DNA from: Sciurus carolinensis
Taxonomy: Eukaryota; Chordata; Mammalia; Rodentia; Sciuridae
Length of the DNA stretch: 64,000 nucleotides
Reading direction: 5' to 3'
Assembly: GCF_902686445.1 (NCBI RefSeq)
Contig: NC_062232.1
Location: 34,862,454-34,926,453, forward strand
Position 1 is the first letter of the stretch. Each line of letters starts with the position of its first letter. This document shows, in pieces, positions 32,125-44,394 of this stretch. The translations under genes and the position numbers were made by a program. The notes under the pieces are model-generated. The model did not search any database. It was not told where the DNA came from and saw only the letters and a list, made by a program, of their open reading frames with translations.

Positions 32125-32760
32125 CTTTTCCTTCTCTAGGGAAAAGTAGGAAAGACAAACCTTTCATTCTGTTTAAAGAAACCAGATTTCAAATTGACCA
32201 ATGTAAGAACAGAGTAGGTAAATACTTAGAACTTGGTTTAAGAATAACTTGGTTCAGTATTTCCCTCTATTCTGACCCAATTTTTGCACTGGAGGATGAG
32301 AGTATGTGACAGGAAGGGCAATGTTATGGTTACACCTGTGTTAAATTTGAGGAGAGCTTGAGGAGAGAAAGGAGCGGGTAGATGAGGTCATAAATGGCAT
32401 ATTCAACCAGAATACTTGAATACCAATTTTTTCTTTGTCACTGAAAGCAGAAGGAATGCACAAGTTGTTTTACGTAAATATGAGCCCAATAAGTCTGGGT
32501 TTTCTAGTTCTTACCATATGAACTATCCAGGGTTAGCTATATAATCTGTGAGGACCAGTGGAAAGTGCAAATACAAGTTCCCTGGTTCAAAAATAAGGGG
32601 AAAAGTGTCATGACAGGCACTAAAATACAAATCTTTTCTCTTTATTTCATGGTTTCTCTCTTGACTTTGATGGAATTTAAAAATCTGCTATTTAATGTGA
32701 TTTAAGTAAAGAAAAAATAAAAAATTTAGACTGTTATTGTACAGGTAAAAGGAGTTTTTT
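32125..32760. other. unassigned stretch
   Basis: No recognisable repeat or exon. Confidence 0.4.
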
Positions 32761-32764
32761 TCCA

Positions 32765-32868
32765 CTCCCTGATTTACCACCTCCCAATAGCACCATCAAT
32801 TGGAGACCAAACCTTCAACACATGAGCTTTTGGAAGACATTGAAGATCCAAACCATAACAGCATTTAA
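32765..32868 (-). mobile_element. MaLR LTR end fragment, antisense
   Basis: 'ccacctcccaatagcaccat', 'accttcaacacatgagcttt' and 'gatccaaaccataaca' correspond to the 5' end of a MaLR LTR in reverse. Confidence 0.65.
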
Positions 32869-33134
32869 CTCATATGGAATCATCGAATGACACAATTTGT
32901 ATTTTGTAGTTAATATATGCACATGTATCTCATTAATACCACAACAGTGATATATTGCACAAAATAATCATTTTTATTTCATATTTGATGCATACACATT
33001 CTAACAACAGTCACTACCTTTGGCTTACTGATAAGTACGGAAGGGCTGAAAGGAAAGGGAAAAAGTTTGTCTGGTCTTTGCCTTTTCTTCTATTTGATCA
33101 TCTTGTACTTCTCCTCCTCCTCCTTCTTTTTCTT

Positions 33135-33310
33135 CATACTAGGTATTGAACCCAGGAGTGCTCTACCACTGAGTCACATCCCTGCCCTTTTAGTTTTTTT
33201 GTGTTTTGAAATAGGGTCTCACTAACTTGTCCAGGCTAGCCTCCAACTTCTTGTTCTCCCATCTCAGCCTCCTGAATAGTTGTGATTACAGGTGTGTGCC
33301 ACCAGGTTCG
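33135..33310 (-). mobile_element. B1-dID composite SINE, antisense
   Basis: 'tattgaacccaggagtgctc', 'taccactgagtcacatccct', linker, then 'tctcagcctcctgaatagtt' and 'gattacaggtgtgtgccacc'. A CTCCTCCTCCTTCTTT run lies to its left in place of a pure A tail. Confidence 0.92.
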
Positions 33311-33314
33311 GCTA

Positions 33315-33740
33315 TGTTATCTTTTTCCTGGAGAGTGGTTTTTTAATACAGATAAGTAACATGAGTAGGAAAGGATACAATAGGGTCCCTTGGTCATTTA
33401 TGGTTTTTAGAATGCCATTGCTTTCTGTGTTCAAAGCAAATTCTACTTTGCATGGAAAAACTGGTTTCTCATGATTGTCAGCAACCCCAGTTATTTGTGG
33501 ATGTAACCTTACACTATCTTCGAGTCTCACTGAACTCACTGGAATTCTGTGCTCATAGGGCATCACAAAATCTGTATTTAAATTGACTGGCAAGAAATAT
33601 TGAACACACATATAGCATATATCTCCTCTGCTCATACTCATGATCCGTTATCCCATTGGACTTCACTTATAAAACATATCTTAAAATATAAAATTATTAA
33701 AATTTCAAGATGGTAACAGCAAAGCATTAAATCAAGCCTA
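33315..33740. other. unassigned stretch
   Basis: No element recognised. The 109-codon minus frame at 33312-33641 has no domain and no splice context. Confidence 0.45.
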
Positions 33741-33744
33741 AGAC

Positions 33745-34705
33745 CCTTCTGAGCATAGGATTTTGTGGGCCTGCACAGGTTATGTGTTCATGAAGCAGGC
33801 TGTGGACCCATTGAGGGATGATATGCTATCTGAAACAAATACTAATCTGACTTCAAAAACAAATCCACAATCGTCGCCTTTGTTTTTTATTGAATTTTTC
33901 TTGAGATTACTGAGGAGAGGATATCAGAGAATATTTCCATGTAAAATTTGCCACAAATCCTTTTTAAATTTCTCTGTCAGTAAATCTCTCTTTGGACACA
34001 GCTGCTATTGGGGTTCAGAAAACAATACTTCAAGGTCTGGGGAGGTAGCTCAGTCAGTAGAGTGCTTCCCTTGCATGCACAAGGCCCTGGGTTTGATCCC
34101 TAGCACCGCAAGAAAAAAAAAATCCAGAAAACAATACTTCATAGTATGGTGCTTTGGTATGCTGAGGACTTTGAACTAAAGGTGGCTGAAAGGCCTCAGT
34201 TACAGCCTCAGGACCAAGGTTTTTTGGACCTTCCCCTGCACACCACAACCCTCCCACTTTTTCTCCCCCAGAGCATAGAAAAGGGCTTTCTCTGAAGTTT
34301 CTTTATCTGGTTAAGGGAAGTTCCTCCAGAAAGAATAGGATTCTCAAGAATCCCCTTCCATATAATTTCATCAAACAGGGAAGACTAACTCCCAAGAAAG
34401 GGATGGCAACCCAAGAGACTGTATAGTAAGACAGACTTTGTTTGCCATGTGTTTCCTTCTCCTCATCCTTTTGGTAAGCTCCTGCCATCTCCCCTCAGAA
34501 ATACCAATACTCCAGGTCTTTCTGTATCTTAGGATGCTATATAAACCTCAGTAATCTGGCCTTTCTTGGAATCTTACATTTTGCAGGCATACACAGGTGA
34601 TAAACTTGTATACCTTTTCTCTTGTTAATGTGTCTACTGTCAGTTTATTCCAGAGACTCAAATATCAGACCTTCAAAAGGTGAAATAATTCTCTTTGTCT
34701 CTACA
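33745..34705 (+). mobile_element. retroviral LTR (ERV1-like), split by an ID SINE
   Basis: The 3' half is LTR-like: 'gctatataaacctcagtaat' gives a TATA box near 34537, 'ggtgataaacttgtatacct' and 'cttgttaatgtgtctactgt' the R/U5 region, and 'attctctttgtctctaca' a terminal CA near 34705. The 5' limit is a guess. The ID SINE at 34033-34124 interrupts it. Confidence 0.5.
34033..34124 (+). mobile_element. ID SINE, intact, with 17-bp target-site duplication
   Basis: A clean ID element: an A-box region 'ggtagctcagtcagtagagt', a B-box region GGTTTGATCCC, then GCACCGCAAG and A10. CAGAAAACAATACTTCA occurs at 34016-34032 and 34125-34141 without mismatch. The body resembles tRNA-Ala but lacks tRNA cloverleaf integrity, so it is a SINE rather than a tRNA gene. 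Confidence 0.96.
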
Positions 34706-34709
34706 CTGC

Positions 34710-35160
34710 CATGTTGGTAAACTCAACCCTGGAGCTCCAGGCATTGAGGTAAATGGGGGAGAAGGTGCATTGTCTTGATTTATAGGTGGGTCCTAATTGA
34801 CTACAAGCACTTGCTTCTCTAAAGATGCATGTTGTCCAGGGAGAACCAGTAGGGCTAAATTGAAGGATATGTTTCCCCTGGCTTTAGAAGAATGGTTAAC
34901 CAACCCCTGTGTTCTGTTAACATATAAGGCAACTGAATTTATCTTTGCATGTTTTGAGATATGAGGGTGAGGTTAAAAGGAAAGCATAAACAACTAGTAG
35001 GGCATGATGCACATGGAAGTTAATCAGTGGTTCTAAAGAGAGTAGTGCCATTAAGGTTTTTTTTTAATTTTATTTTTACAGATTGCATTTTGATGCCACT
35101 AAGGTTCGAACCCAGTCCTCTTTGCTTCTGAAGATGGGCTCTTTTTATCTGATTATGCAA
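34710..35160. other. unassigned stretch
   Basis: No element or exon recognised. Confidence 0.4.
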
Positions 35161-35174
35161 GTCCTCCTTAAAAA

Positions 35175-35342
35175 AGAGAAGGCCCCAGCAACTCAGGGGA
35201 CCAAGGCAGGAGGACTACAAGTTCGAGGCCAGCCTGGGCCTGAGATTCTGTCCCAAATTTTTAAAAAGGCAGAGGCGGGTATGGGGGTGTATCTCAGTGG
35301 TAAAGTGCCCCGGAATTAAATCCCCAGTATCTAAATAGATAA
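35175..35342 (+). mobile_element. B1-dID composite SINE, 5'-shortened
   Basis: 'ggccccagcaactcagggga' starts inside the B1 half; 'gaggccagcctgggcctgag' follows, then the ID half 'gggggtgtatctcagtggta' with a (TAAA)n tail at 35333-35351. Confidence 0.88.
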
Positions 35343-35356
35343 ATAAATAAGAAGGC

Positions 35357-35545
35357 AACTCTTGAGTACCTGCTGTATGCTGGTCATATGTAAGTTACTT
35401 CATGTAACAAATATGTGATGGAGGTATTATAAGCTCCCATTTTCCTAACCAGTAGTCTAACTTTCTGTGAGGCTAAGAACTTTGCCTGAGGTCACAGAGA
35501 AAGCAAGGGCAACAACAGCACCCAAGTCATTTCTGAATCCAAAAA
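35357..35545 (-). repeat. MIR SINE, antisense
   Basis: 'gagtacctgctgtatgctgg', 'aacaaatatgtgatggaggt', 'tttgcctgaggtcacagaga' follow the reverse complement of MIR in order. Confidence 0.8.
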
Positions 35546-35624
35546 TTGTTGTCTTCCCAGCCTGTACAGGTCCAGGGAAGAACCCAGGTAGCCTAGCTTC
35601 CTTTTACTGATCATTCTGAAATAT

Positions 35625-36480
35625 TGTTACCTGAGTCCTAGGCCAGAGGTTTGATTCTGGAAATCCCAACAAACCACGTTCAGTCACTTGTCCTAAAAAG
35701 CAACCAGAAAAGGTAATGGTGAAAAGCAAGAAAGGAAACTTTAATCAATATGGCCATATTGGGAAGGCAAAGAGAGATCCAGCATCTCAGCACTGTCTTC
35801 AGGGTGTTGACAGGAGCTTTGGCTTTAAATAGAGGAAGAACTAGGACAGGGTGCAAGAGGTATGCATAATTAAGCAGTCTTGGTCAACCTGGTCAGCTGG
35901 ACCATTATTTCAGTCTGGTTCTGTGAGGTGGCACTGGAGAAGTCCTTATCACTTGAAGGGAAGCAATTTCCACTTGTTGCCCAGATGTTTATCTTTCAGA
36001 CCTGTGATCATGGAAGAGGCAATTCAGTTCCCAAGAGATGCTAGTTCCTGCTTGGTGGAATGGGGGAAATCAGTCTCATTATAGAATGGTGTGCCTGCCT
36101 CCTGCTGTTCTGGAAGGTGGAGGACAAGGACTGAAGACTTCTAGGCACCACTCAGGGCTCTGATGCTACAAAAGCTGGCAGTTGCAATGTCTCTGTAAAT
36201 CTTGCCTCAGTTTTGAAGGGGGATAAGATAGCTTAGATAATTTGGGGTTACTAAACCTTGCATGAGTCGATTTTAGAGGCATATTCCTTAAATGATTATC
36301 ATGCCTACATGCTGAGCTGAGCAGGGACCAGTGTAAGGTAATAAAGGAGGCAGATACAAAGTGAAGGCAGAGATGCCAGGCTTTATCCTGTTTTTACTTA
36401 TCCATTGGGCATCTTCAGTCCCAAGTAAAGAGGCACTGCTTTTAGCAAAAGCAGCTTCTCTCAGTCCCTGTTATAATATG
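35625..36480 (-). mobile_element. endogenous retrovirus solo LTR, antisense, uninterrupted
   Basis: Paralogous to 13325-14380 at roughly 95% by eye but without the L1 insert. On the minus strand it ends GGTAACA at 35625-35630 after 'ggcctaggactcaggtaaca', matching the 3' end of the sense LTR at 17053. The TTTATTACC stretch near 36340 (minus) is in U3. Flanks show no retroviral genes. The frame at 35851-36084 is shared with 13761-13973 only because the LTRs are paralogous. Confidence 0.75.
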
Positions 36481-38465
36481 AGGCTGCTTCCATCATTAAA
36501 TTCTTGTTGGCTGACAACTGTCAAACTCTTAATGAATATTCTCTGCTTGTTTGGGTATATAAGGCTTGATGTGGAGAAAAGAAGAGGGATTCTACTAATT
36601 TCCTCTTTGACTTAATTTCCCAAATTTGAATCACTACCCTAGGACTTGTTCACTGTTCTCCACTTTGACTCTTCCCAGAAGAGATTCTGGGCCTGATTCA
36701 CAGTGGGTAAAGGTGGTCAAGAATGAAGTAGAGGACCCTACCTACAGTTCCTTTCTTTTTGTTTTATACCAAGTTCTGTTGCGATATTTCTTTCAACATG
36801 TTCAGCAACCTGTCACCACAAGGATTTGCTGAGTTCGTTTAATGGAAGTAGTTTGAACTTTTATGGGATTTTAATTTTAGCTGCTGACACTTAACCCAGA
36901 TAGGTTAGATTTTTAGTGCTTGTAGCCAAAGGCTATCAGAAAACGTCTGGAACAAAAATCAGTTAAGATGCAATCTTTAGAATAAATTGTGAAATAAAAA
37001 CAAAGCAGTTTCACTTCTGGTTTTTGAGTACAATAATTCATACTTAATGTAGAATAGCCCATAAACTTTTGGTAGGAAGTCTACTTCTATTTTTTCATGC
37101 CTGCAGGAGTAAATGAGGTGAGAGTGAGGAACAGAAAGAGAAAGTAATTGTGATGGCAGTGTCAATGAGATCTGTGATGTGACAGTATTCCTGGGTCTCA
37201 ACCACTGACAATTATCTGAGGGTCTTGTATTGATAAGTAACTCTCAACTGACTAGATTGGGAAGTTTTCCCAAATAACTTCCCACTAAAAGGGAAGGTAG
37301 TCATAGTGGGTGGGCCAATGTAGAGAGGGAAAATTCATCCAGAAGGTTCTCCTCCAGATTGCTGGGCCTCTGAAGAAGAAGGGAAAGCAGGGACCCAGAG
37401 GATTGGGTTTCTTGGGTTCTTTGTCTTTTTGAATCTTTGGGTAGCCATACTGGGTTGTCTGTATTCCTGGGTACAGTTAGTGACCTCTTGGCTTTCAAAT
37501 GTGAGCAGCTATGCAATTTGCCTGTAGGCACCTCCCTGACCTACATCAAGAGCAGGCCAGAAATGACCGTTAATTCCCTTATGCTTTCCCTCCTAGTAGG
37601 CCTCCACAATGACTGAAGTGAGTTGGTGGGTGGGACGACCTCAGATCCCTAATCTTTTGATAGGGAAAATTCCAAGATGCATCCTATTCTGTTTTTGCAG
37701 AGTTCCTTAGCAGGATCGAGCTCCATTTATTGGTTCCCTCACTTGCTCTCTCTCACTTCTCCCTCCTCTATGGGTGCTTCCTGGAATCACTTCCCAAATA
37801 AACCACTAGCACTTGAAGTCTTACCCTCCAGTGTGCTTCTGGGGAAGGATGGCAGAAGATAGATCTTTTTTTTTTTTTTCAGCCCAAATGGCTTTCCACT
37901 GAAGTGACAAGAAAGTCACAGATACTACTCCAGGTGAAGAGAAGACCTGCCTGGAGTCTAGGGGAAGTGCTTGAGGCCCCTGCAGGTTTGTGACTTCTCT
38001 GTTCTACTTTCAAATTCAGCATGGGGTGCTGCAAGAGATAAAGAAGATGGCAAGTATGGGCCTCTCCTTCTAGTAGTTTATATTCCTGAGGGTTAGATTG
38101 AGGCAGGTGTTCAAATACTTCATCTCATCCATGGCAAAAGGGAACAGGAGCAATGAGAATTCTATAATTTGAGTGTTGACCATCAAGGATTTTGTTAAGC
38201 ATCTGAGTTGTTAACTTGAGGCAATTGAGAAAGAGCAGGAAAATTGCTTTCACTACAGGACACTGTTACAGGAAAAAGCAACTAACCAATCATAGAAAAC
38301 AATGAAACTACAAAAGTTCATATTCAGAAAACCTACATAAAATTATTGGTAATGACCAAGTGGCAGAAATGTAGATTGAGATATACATCCCTGGAGTGTT
38401 ACATTCAAAAAGTGATTTTATTATAAGTCAGTAGATCAAAGAATACTGCATTATTTTTAATTATT
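36481..38465. other. unassigned 2-kb stretch
   Basis: I recognise no repeat, no exon and no RNA gene. A T15-like run at 37868-37882 could be an A-tail in antisense but no SINE body adjoins it. Low repeat content compared with the rest of the window may indicate older unique sequence. Confidence 0.5.
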
Positions 38466-38469
38466 GTTA

Positions 38470-38600
38470 TTATTCATAACAATACTTTGAATTTGTATAG
38501 TACCTTTCTTCTGAGGAGCTTGAGGCATTTCATATATATTATCTCATTTATGTTTTATAACATCCCAGTGGGAATATGTATTATTAACTTCCTATTGCCA
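38470..38600 (-). repeat. MIR-like fragment, antisense
   Basis: 'atattatctcatttatgttt', 'tataacatcccagtgggaat', 'atgtattattaactt' resembles the MIR core in antisense, weakly. Confidence 0.45.
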
Positions 38601-38604
38601 TGGG

Positions 38605-40390
38605 ACTGCATTTTTGCAAATTCACTTTCTTGAGAATGAATGGAGCCGCATCATTATAGAAGCAGACGTTGGCTGGAAGTCACCTATAACTTGCCACTAA
38701 ATGTGAGCTAATTATAATGGCTTTATATTCTGACTTTTCCTTTGGAAACCATTTTGTCTCTTTCTGCCTCAGTTTATAGGATAATGAGGGAGCCTAGTTA
38801 ATCAGCTTAGTTGATGTGAAATCAACCCACAACTGTAAAAAGAAAGAAGGAGAAAAACCTCATGCATAGTTAATTACTGCATTTGGGGTTTGCTAGTTCC
38901 AGCTAAATATTGATATAGTATTTTCAGTTGAAAAAGGTTATATAATGAAGTTTCTCTGCCACCCACTTTTAAGTGGGAAAATCTCTACTTAACAGAAACT
39001 GCCTCATTTTGGTCTTAGCTGAAAGGTAAATTTCTTTGTCAAGTTAGGGAACACTCTTTCCAATCATTACTGAATAATAGTGTTTAAATCCCATTTCTAC
39101 TGTGCCCAAGAGGAACATTTAGATATGGTTTTTCTCATTAACTTGAAACACTACAAAGTTCATCCATGACTACTTCTTCATAAATTACTCTCTAGTAAGG
39201 AAATAGTAAAAAAAAATTTTTTTTTCATCATATCTGAGGAGTAGCAGGAGGTCTTTGAGCAGCTTTATAAAACTCTGGGAGCCATTGTTATCTTGGGGTG
39301 TGAGGATATGGGTGCCAAAAGTGGGGCATCTGCATTGGCTGGGAAAAATTTCCCCTTCCTTTCCAAGTAGTCTGCATGCGTCTCTGGCTTTAATCTACAT
39401 TGAGGCCTTCAGGATATCGGTAAACACCTCATTAAACATACAACAAGAGCCTCTCATCCAAACATTCTTAAAAAATCTGGGTCAGAAGAAGACTATTAGC
39501 CCTGAATATTGTCAGGGTATATAGTCTGAATTCAGGACCATCATTTTAAGAACTTAATTGTTGTATTTCCACTAGGCAGAAAGTTTTGTGGCATTTACAA
39601 ATCCCCTTTGAATTGGAAAGGCATGCCAAGGTAACAGAAATGGCTGCCCTGTGAAATATAGCAGAGGAAGCTGTGCTTCACTGGAAAAGGAAAGCTCACA
39701 ATTGTTTCATTGTCTGTTTGAACAGGGTTAGGTCCTTTTGTTGATGTCAGTTCAACCAGTTTATTCCATGTCTGATTAATGGAGGTGTCCCTCTTCCAGT
39801 GTCATACCAGTGTTTTCCTGGACTTGGACAGACAATTCTCCAACAGTAATACTAGACTTCTTGCTAGGCTTTAAATAGATAACTTTACAAGCATCAATTT
39901 TTTTTTTAGTCACCTCACAGTCATCTATAAAAATGATTAAGCGAATCTGGCTTCTTTTAGTTCTTTTGATTCAACAGAGCTGTCTCCTGTTTATAAATCC
40001 ATTTCTGTAATCAAATCCATCTGGCCATTCCTTGTAGCCTCTGGACTTCCAACAGCTACTAGAACTGTAAATAAAGGGCCCCTGGATACTTAAACAATCC
40101 CTTTCTGTTGTCAAGAAACATGTGCTTTATACAAACTATGAAAATGGAGCATAAGGAAAAATAGGCGAGGTAAAAATTAAGAATAGACATGTCAGTGCTT
40201 GAAACATAGTAGAAACACTGTACATTTGTAGTGACTGCAGCAAAAAATAAAAACTATAGTCTGCCACATTGGTCAAACCTTCCTTTAGTCCCCTGATGCC
40301 AGGAGTTAGGGTTATGATATACCTAGAAAGGTGATAAATGGGTCAGAAAAGATAGTGAGCCTATGTAAGCTTATATAGGCAGATATGTTT
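38605..40390. other. unassigned 1.8-kb stretch
   Basis: No transposon, exon or RNA gene recognised. With 36481-38465 it forms the longest relatively repeat-free part of the window. Confidence 0.5.
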
Positions 40391-40394
40391 TGGT

Positions 40395-40500
40395 AACTAG
40401 CTTTTACATGCAGTAAGAACTTTATACATGTAATTTCTTTCATTTCCATGGCATTTCTGACAATCCCAAGAGCTGCTTTGGTAACCATTTTGTATAGGGT
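40395..40500 (-). repeat. MIR-like fragment, antisense
   Basis: 'tttatacatgtaatttcttt' and 'gacaatcccaagagctgctt' follow the MIR antisense order weakly. Confidence 0.45.
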
Positions 40501-40669
40501 ATAGCACCCATTCTGGTGGGATCATGGCCCAGATATAAGATATAGGTATTGCATATCTGAAAAAGACAATATTATTTAATGCAATGAATAAACAATTACC
40601 ATACTTATGCTATTTAATTGGTATAAGTATGTCTTACTAATAGAAAAATTAGGGAAGACAGCAAGTCAC

Positions 40670-40920
40670 TTGGAAATTGTAAACCTTTTTACCTTTTAAG
40701 GGACCTAAGAATTGTGGTAGAGGTAAATGCTATACAAGAACTGAAAAGGGGAACCTGGTCCAGCCTACAGGTTCAGGGACAACTTCCTGAAGAAGAGGAC
40801 AGTGTGAATGAGGTCTAGAAGGGTGCACTGGAATTATTGAGGCCAAGAAAAGAGATAAGGACAACATGGACAGGACCTCTAATATGAGCAAATACACAGA
40901 GGCCTTAGTAGAGGGAAATC
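40670..40920 (-). repeat. L2-like LINE fragment, antisense
   Basis: 'gacaacttcctgaagaagag', 'gtgaatgaggtctagaaggg' and 'gcaaatacacagaggcct' match the reverse complement of the L2 ORF2 tail. Confidence 0.6.
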
Positions 40921-40921
40921 T

Positions 40922-41110
40922 TGGTATATTAGTTCATTTTCTTTGCTAATAATACAATACCACAGACTTCATGAGCTGTAAAAAAAGAGTTTGATTTTAG
41001 CTCTCATGGTTCTGGAGGTTCAAGGTCGAGGGAATGCATCTGGTAATGGCTTTTTTGCTGGCAGAGTCCTGAGATGGCACAGCAGCATACAGTGGAGAGA
41101 TAGGGAGTGT

Positions 41111-41158
<48 letters not shown>

Positions 41159-41407
41159 TGGTCTTTCTCCTTCTTATAAAGACACCAGTATTCATTCATG
41201 TGGGCTCCATCCTGATGACCTTATCTAATGCTAAAGGTGTATGATTTTCTTATAGGGGTGGCAGAACTGAATAATCAGTAAAAATCATGTCCCAAAGATG
41301 CCACTTCTAAATGCCATAGATGAATTGTTTCCACTCGGTTAATACCCCGCCATGGGGATTAAATTCCATGAGTTTTGGAGGGGATAAATGATACTCCAAT
41401 CATAGCA
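40922..41407 (-). mobile_element. MaLR LTR, antisense, containing a (GT)n microsatellite
   Basis: Begins TGGTATATTAGTTC and ends CATAGCA. 'aataccacagacttcatgag', 'catggttctggaggttcaag' and 'ttatctaatgctaaag' follow the MaLR reverse complement. A (GT)n run sits at 41109-41156. Frames here are incidental. Confidence 0.8.
41109..41156. repeat. (GT)n microsatellite
   Basis: About 24 GT units with one TATGT interruption near the start, within an LTR. Confidence 0.95.
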
Positions 41408-41449
41408 CCTGGCCCTTCAGTTTTTCTAGGTGAGTTTGAGGACTGCTCA

Positions 41450-41770
41450 TTTACTCATTTATACAACAAATATTTGTTGAGCATCTGCAATGTGGCAGAC
41501 AGTGTTCTAGCATTTTGATTATAGCAGCGAGCTGGATAGATTGGTCTGCTTTTCAAGGAATTTGCATTCTGGTGGGGAAGGTTTGTAGACCTCATGAAGA
41601 AATAAATCTTTATCCAACACGATAAGCATGAAGAGTCACTAAAGGGTTCTAAACAGAGAAATGACATGGTTGAATTTGGGTTTTAGAAAGATCACTCTAG
41701 CCTAGATAGAAGTGTGATTCCAGATACTACATGACTATAATCAGAGTAGTTAAAATAATGCTGCCATGAA
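41450..41770 (-). repeat. L2 LINE 3' end, antisense
   Basis: 'caacaaatatttgttgagca', 'tgcaatgtggcagacagtgt', 'ttctggtggggaaggtttgt', 'agaaagatcactctagccta' are in L2 antisense order. The minus frame at 41455-41667 is accidental. Confidence 0.78.
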
Positions 41771-41887
41771 AATGTTTGATGATAGGCTTGTTTGAGAACA
41801 AGTGGTATTTGGGTTTACATTAGAAATAATTTATTAATGCTAAAACATTCAAACACGGAGGGGGTTTGTCATTCCACCTCAAGAATT

Positions 41888-42083
41888 ATTCAGGACTCAT
41901 GACTGTAATTCCAGTAACTCAGGAGACTGAGGCAGGAGGATCACAAGTTTGAGAACAGCCTCACAAACTTAGGGTCCTAAGCAACTTAAGGATGCCCTGT
42001 CTCAAAATAAAAAATAAAAAGGGTGGGAATGTAGCTCAGTGGTTAAAGGCCCCTGGATTCAATCCCTGATTTAAAAAAATATT
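41888..42083 (+). mobile_element. B1-dID composite SINE
   Basis: 'ctgtaattccagtaactcag', 'gagactgaggcaggaggatc', the linker 'tctcaaaataaaaaataaaa', then 'gggaatgtagctcagtggtt' and 'tggattcaatccctgattta'. Confidence 0.93.
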
Positions 42084-42089
42084 CAAGAA

Positions 42090-42595
42090 AAGAATATCTA
42101 TTTTTTCTATAAAACAATTACCAAAATGTCTTGAATACTTCAGTTGTTCTCTTAACCAAAGGGGGAAGGTTTAAAGGTTCAACAGATAACCTTTTAGAGT
42201 TTCTTATGGTTTTATTACTTTATGATTTATGAAGTGAAAATAACTACTGTATAAACTGTGTACTTAAGACTTGGATAAGGATATGATCAAAGTTCTACAG
42301 GCCTTGTCTGGGTAGGAGGTTTAATTTTTTTCCCCTCTCTATTTTATAGAGACACCACAGAGAACTTATCACAGAGTAGCTGGCACCTGGAAACCCTAGT
42401 CAATGTCTCCTCTCTTCCCTCCTGTGCCTCCTCCTCTTCTTTCTCCTTTCATCACGCTGTTTTTGTTTGTCCTAGAGGAATGAAATTCCTTTTATCATAC
42501 TATTGTGCATGTTTTAGTTGAGTGGGGGTGTAAGCAATGTCTGCTAAATGGGCTTCGTTTATATTCAGTATGTATGACTATATCATTGTTCCCAA
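42090..42595. other. unassigned stretch
   Basis: No element or exon recognised. Confidence 0.4.
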
Positions 42596-42599
42596 TTAT

Positions 42600-42680
42600 T
42601 ATTATTATTGAAGAGCTGGGGATTCAACCCATGGTCTCATGCATTCATGAGGCAAGCACTTTACCACTGAGCTTTATGTC
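42600..42680 (-). mobile_element. ID SINE, antisense
   Basis: 'gagctggggattcaacccat', 'catgaggcaagcactttacc' and 'actgagctttatg' are the ID body in antisense, with an ATT-rich tail at 42595-42609. Confidence 0.8.
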
Positions 42681-42689
42681 AATTACTTA

Positions 42690-43050
42690 ATCCTGCCTTC
42701 TCTATAGGAGAATTATATATATCACCTGTTGCCAGTTCAGCTTGCCAAGGCTCCCCAAGGAGGACTACATATCCCAAGTCCATTATTGGCCTTGATGGTG
42801 TAACTTGTTTTGACTAATAAAATATAAGCAGGAGCTCTAAGTGCCAGCTCTCTTACTCTTCATTCTCTGCCCAGAGAGGGGCTGCTCCTACAACTTGGGT
42901 CCTAAAATGAAAACAGTGCTGGAGCCAACCCATGGCAGACATTAAGGCCTGAGAGGAAATAACCTTTGTCATTATAAACTACTGAGATTTTGAGGTTATT
43001 TGTTACTGCCACATAATGTAGCAAAAGCTGCTTGATACACAAAATCAATA
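42690..43050 (+). mobile_element. old LTR-like element (MaLR/ERVL type)
   Basis: 'ttttgactaataaaatataa', 'ccaacccatggcagacatta' and the end 'ctactgagattttgaggtta', 'tttgttactgccacataatg' are the style of old mammalian LTR 3' ends. Exact family not recognised with confidence. Confidence 0.5.
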
Positions 43051-43074
43051 GATGTTAAATTCAATTACAATAAA

Positions 43075-44225
43075 AGACAGTGACAATGAAAATATCTTTA
43101 ATAGATTTCCATGGTTTGCACTAAATGTTTATTACAGTGAAATTCCAGTTTCGTAAAATCCTCAATTTAGAGCTTTCATTGGTATTCCCTTGTTGAATCC
43201 TAAACTGTGGTCCTTATTGGTATAAAAATGTCTGTCCTAGTAAAGGATTTGACAGCGTTAAGTGGTGCTGTGTTTTAACATGTAAGTGAGCACTGAATTC
43301 TGTTGGAACGTGAGCTAGTGGTTTACAGTATAAATCTGAATTTCCCATCATATTTACAAGTAAAAGAAGGTTGCAGAGCACTGTCCCAGCTTCTCAAATA
43401 TCCCAAGACCATGGTATTCACTTGATTCAGTGATCTGGTTTCTAAATCCTTTGACTTGTGAATGTGCCCACCCTTTGCAAGCAGAAGATGTTTGATTAAG
43501 TTTTCTTTTGTTTTGGTTTTTGGTTAATTGAATCCCCTAGTCTCATAGTGTGGCACTATTAGGAATGCAGCACGATTAGAACACTTTGCCAGGACTGTGT
43601 TTTCTTTTTGAAAGGGCCACTTCCTCACTCTGATCGGCTTGCCCTTCTATCTCCCTTCTCTTCCACCTATGATGCTACAGACACACTTGATTTCTTTTTA
43701 TTATCATATGAACTTTGTGTGCTGAACTAGTGTTGGGAATTCTTTAATGGGGGCAAATGCACACACAGGCAAAAGCCTCCATTTTTTTTCCTAAAATTGT
43801 GAATGAATATTAAACTCTGTGAATGATCCAATTGCCCCAGGGATTTGGATGGTGTGACAGGATTGACTTCCAGAGGACAGGGACTCTATCCTTACCTTCA
43901 CCCTAACCCATTTTATCAAAGGAAACCTATAATGGGCCACTAGCCTAGCAACCTACTCATTGCGTTCAGAAACTGAATGGAAGCTAATGTTTTATCTGTC
44001 TCTCTACAAATATATGTATATACACACGTATATCATATGTGTACACATTATAATATGCAGCCTTATACTGCATAAAGATGTTTTGGTCAATGATGTACTG
44101 CATATACAAGATTATATCACCTAGGAATGTTCTAGCCATTTTTGATTGTGTAAACATCCTCTATGATATTTGCACAATAATGCAGTTTTCTGAATATATC
44201 CCTGTCATTAAGCGGCATATGACTG
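43075..44225. other. unassigned stretch
   Basis: No transposon or exon recognised; short TATA/TACACA-rich parts around 44010-44055. Confidence 0.4.
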
Positions 44226-44229
44226 CTAT

Positions 44230-44283
44230 GTGTATGTGTACATGTATATATATGTGTGTGTGTATGTGTATGTGTGTATGTGC
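44230..44283. repeat. TG-rich microsatellite
   Basis: Imperfect (TGTA/TG)n run continuing into TATATAGAGAGAGAG at 44291-44307. Confidence 0.85.
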
Positions 44284-44394
44284 ATAGACATATATAGAGA
44301 GAGAGGAAAGAGAGAATACATATAAAGGGAATGCTCCTTGTCTGCCTATTGGCAGGAAAAAATTTTCTCTACCTCCTTAAGTTCAAGGTGTGGG

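Noticed and set aside
34033..34124. tRNA-Ala gene
   Set aside because: Has A- and B-box regions but is a dispersed ID SINE with an A tail and target-site duplication, not a tRNA able to fold fully.
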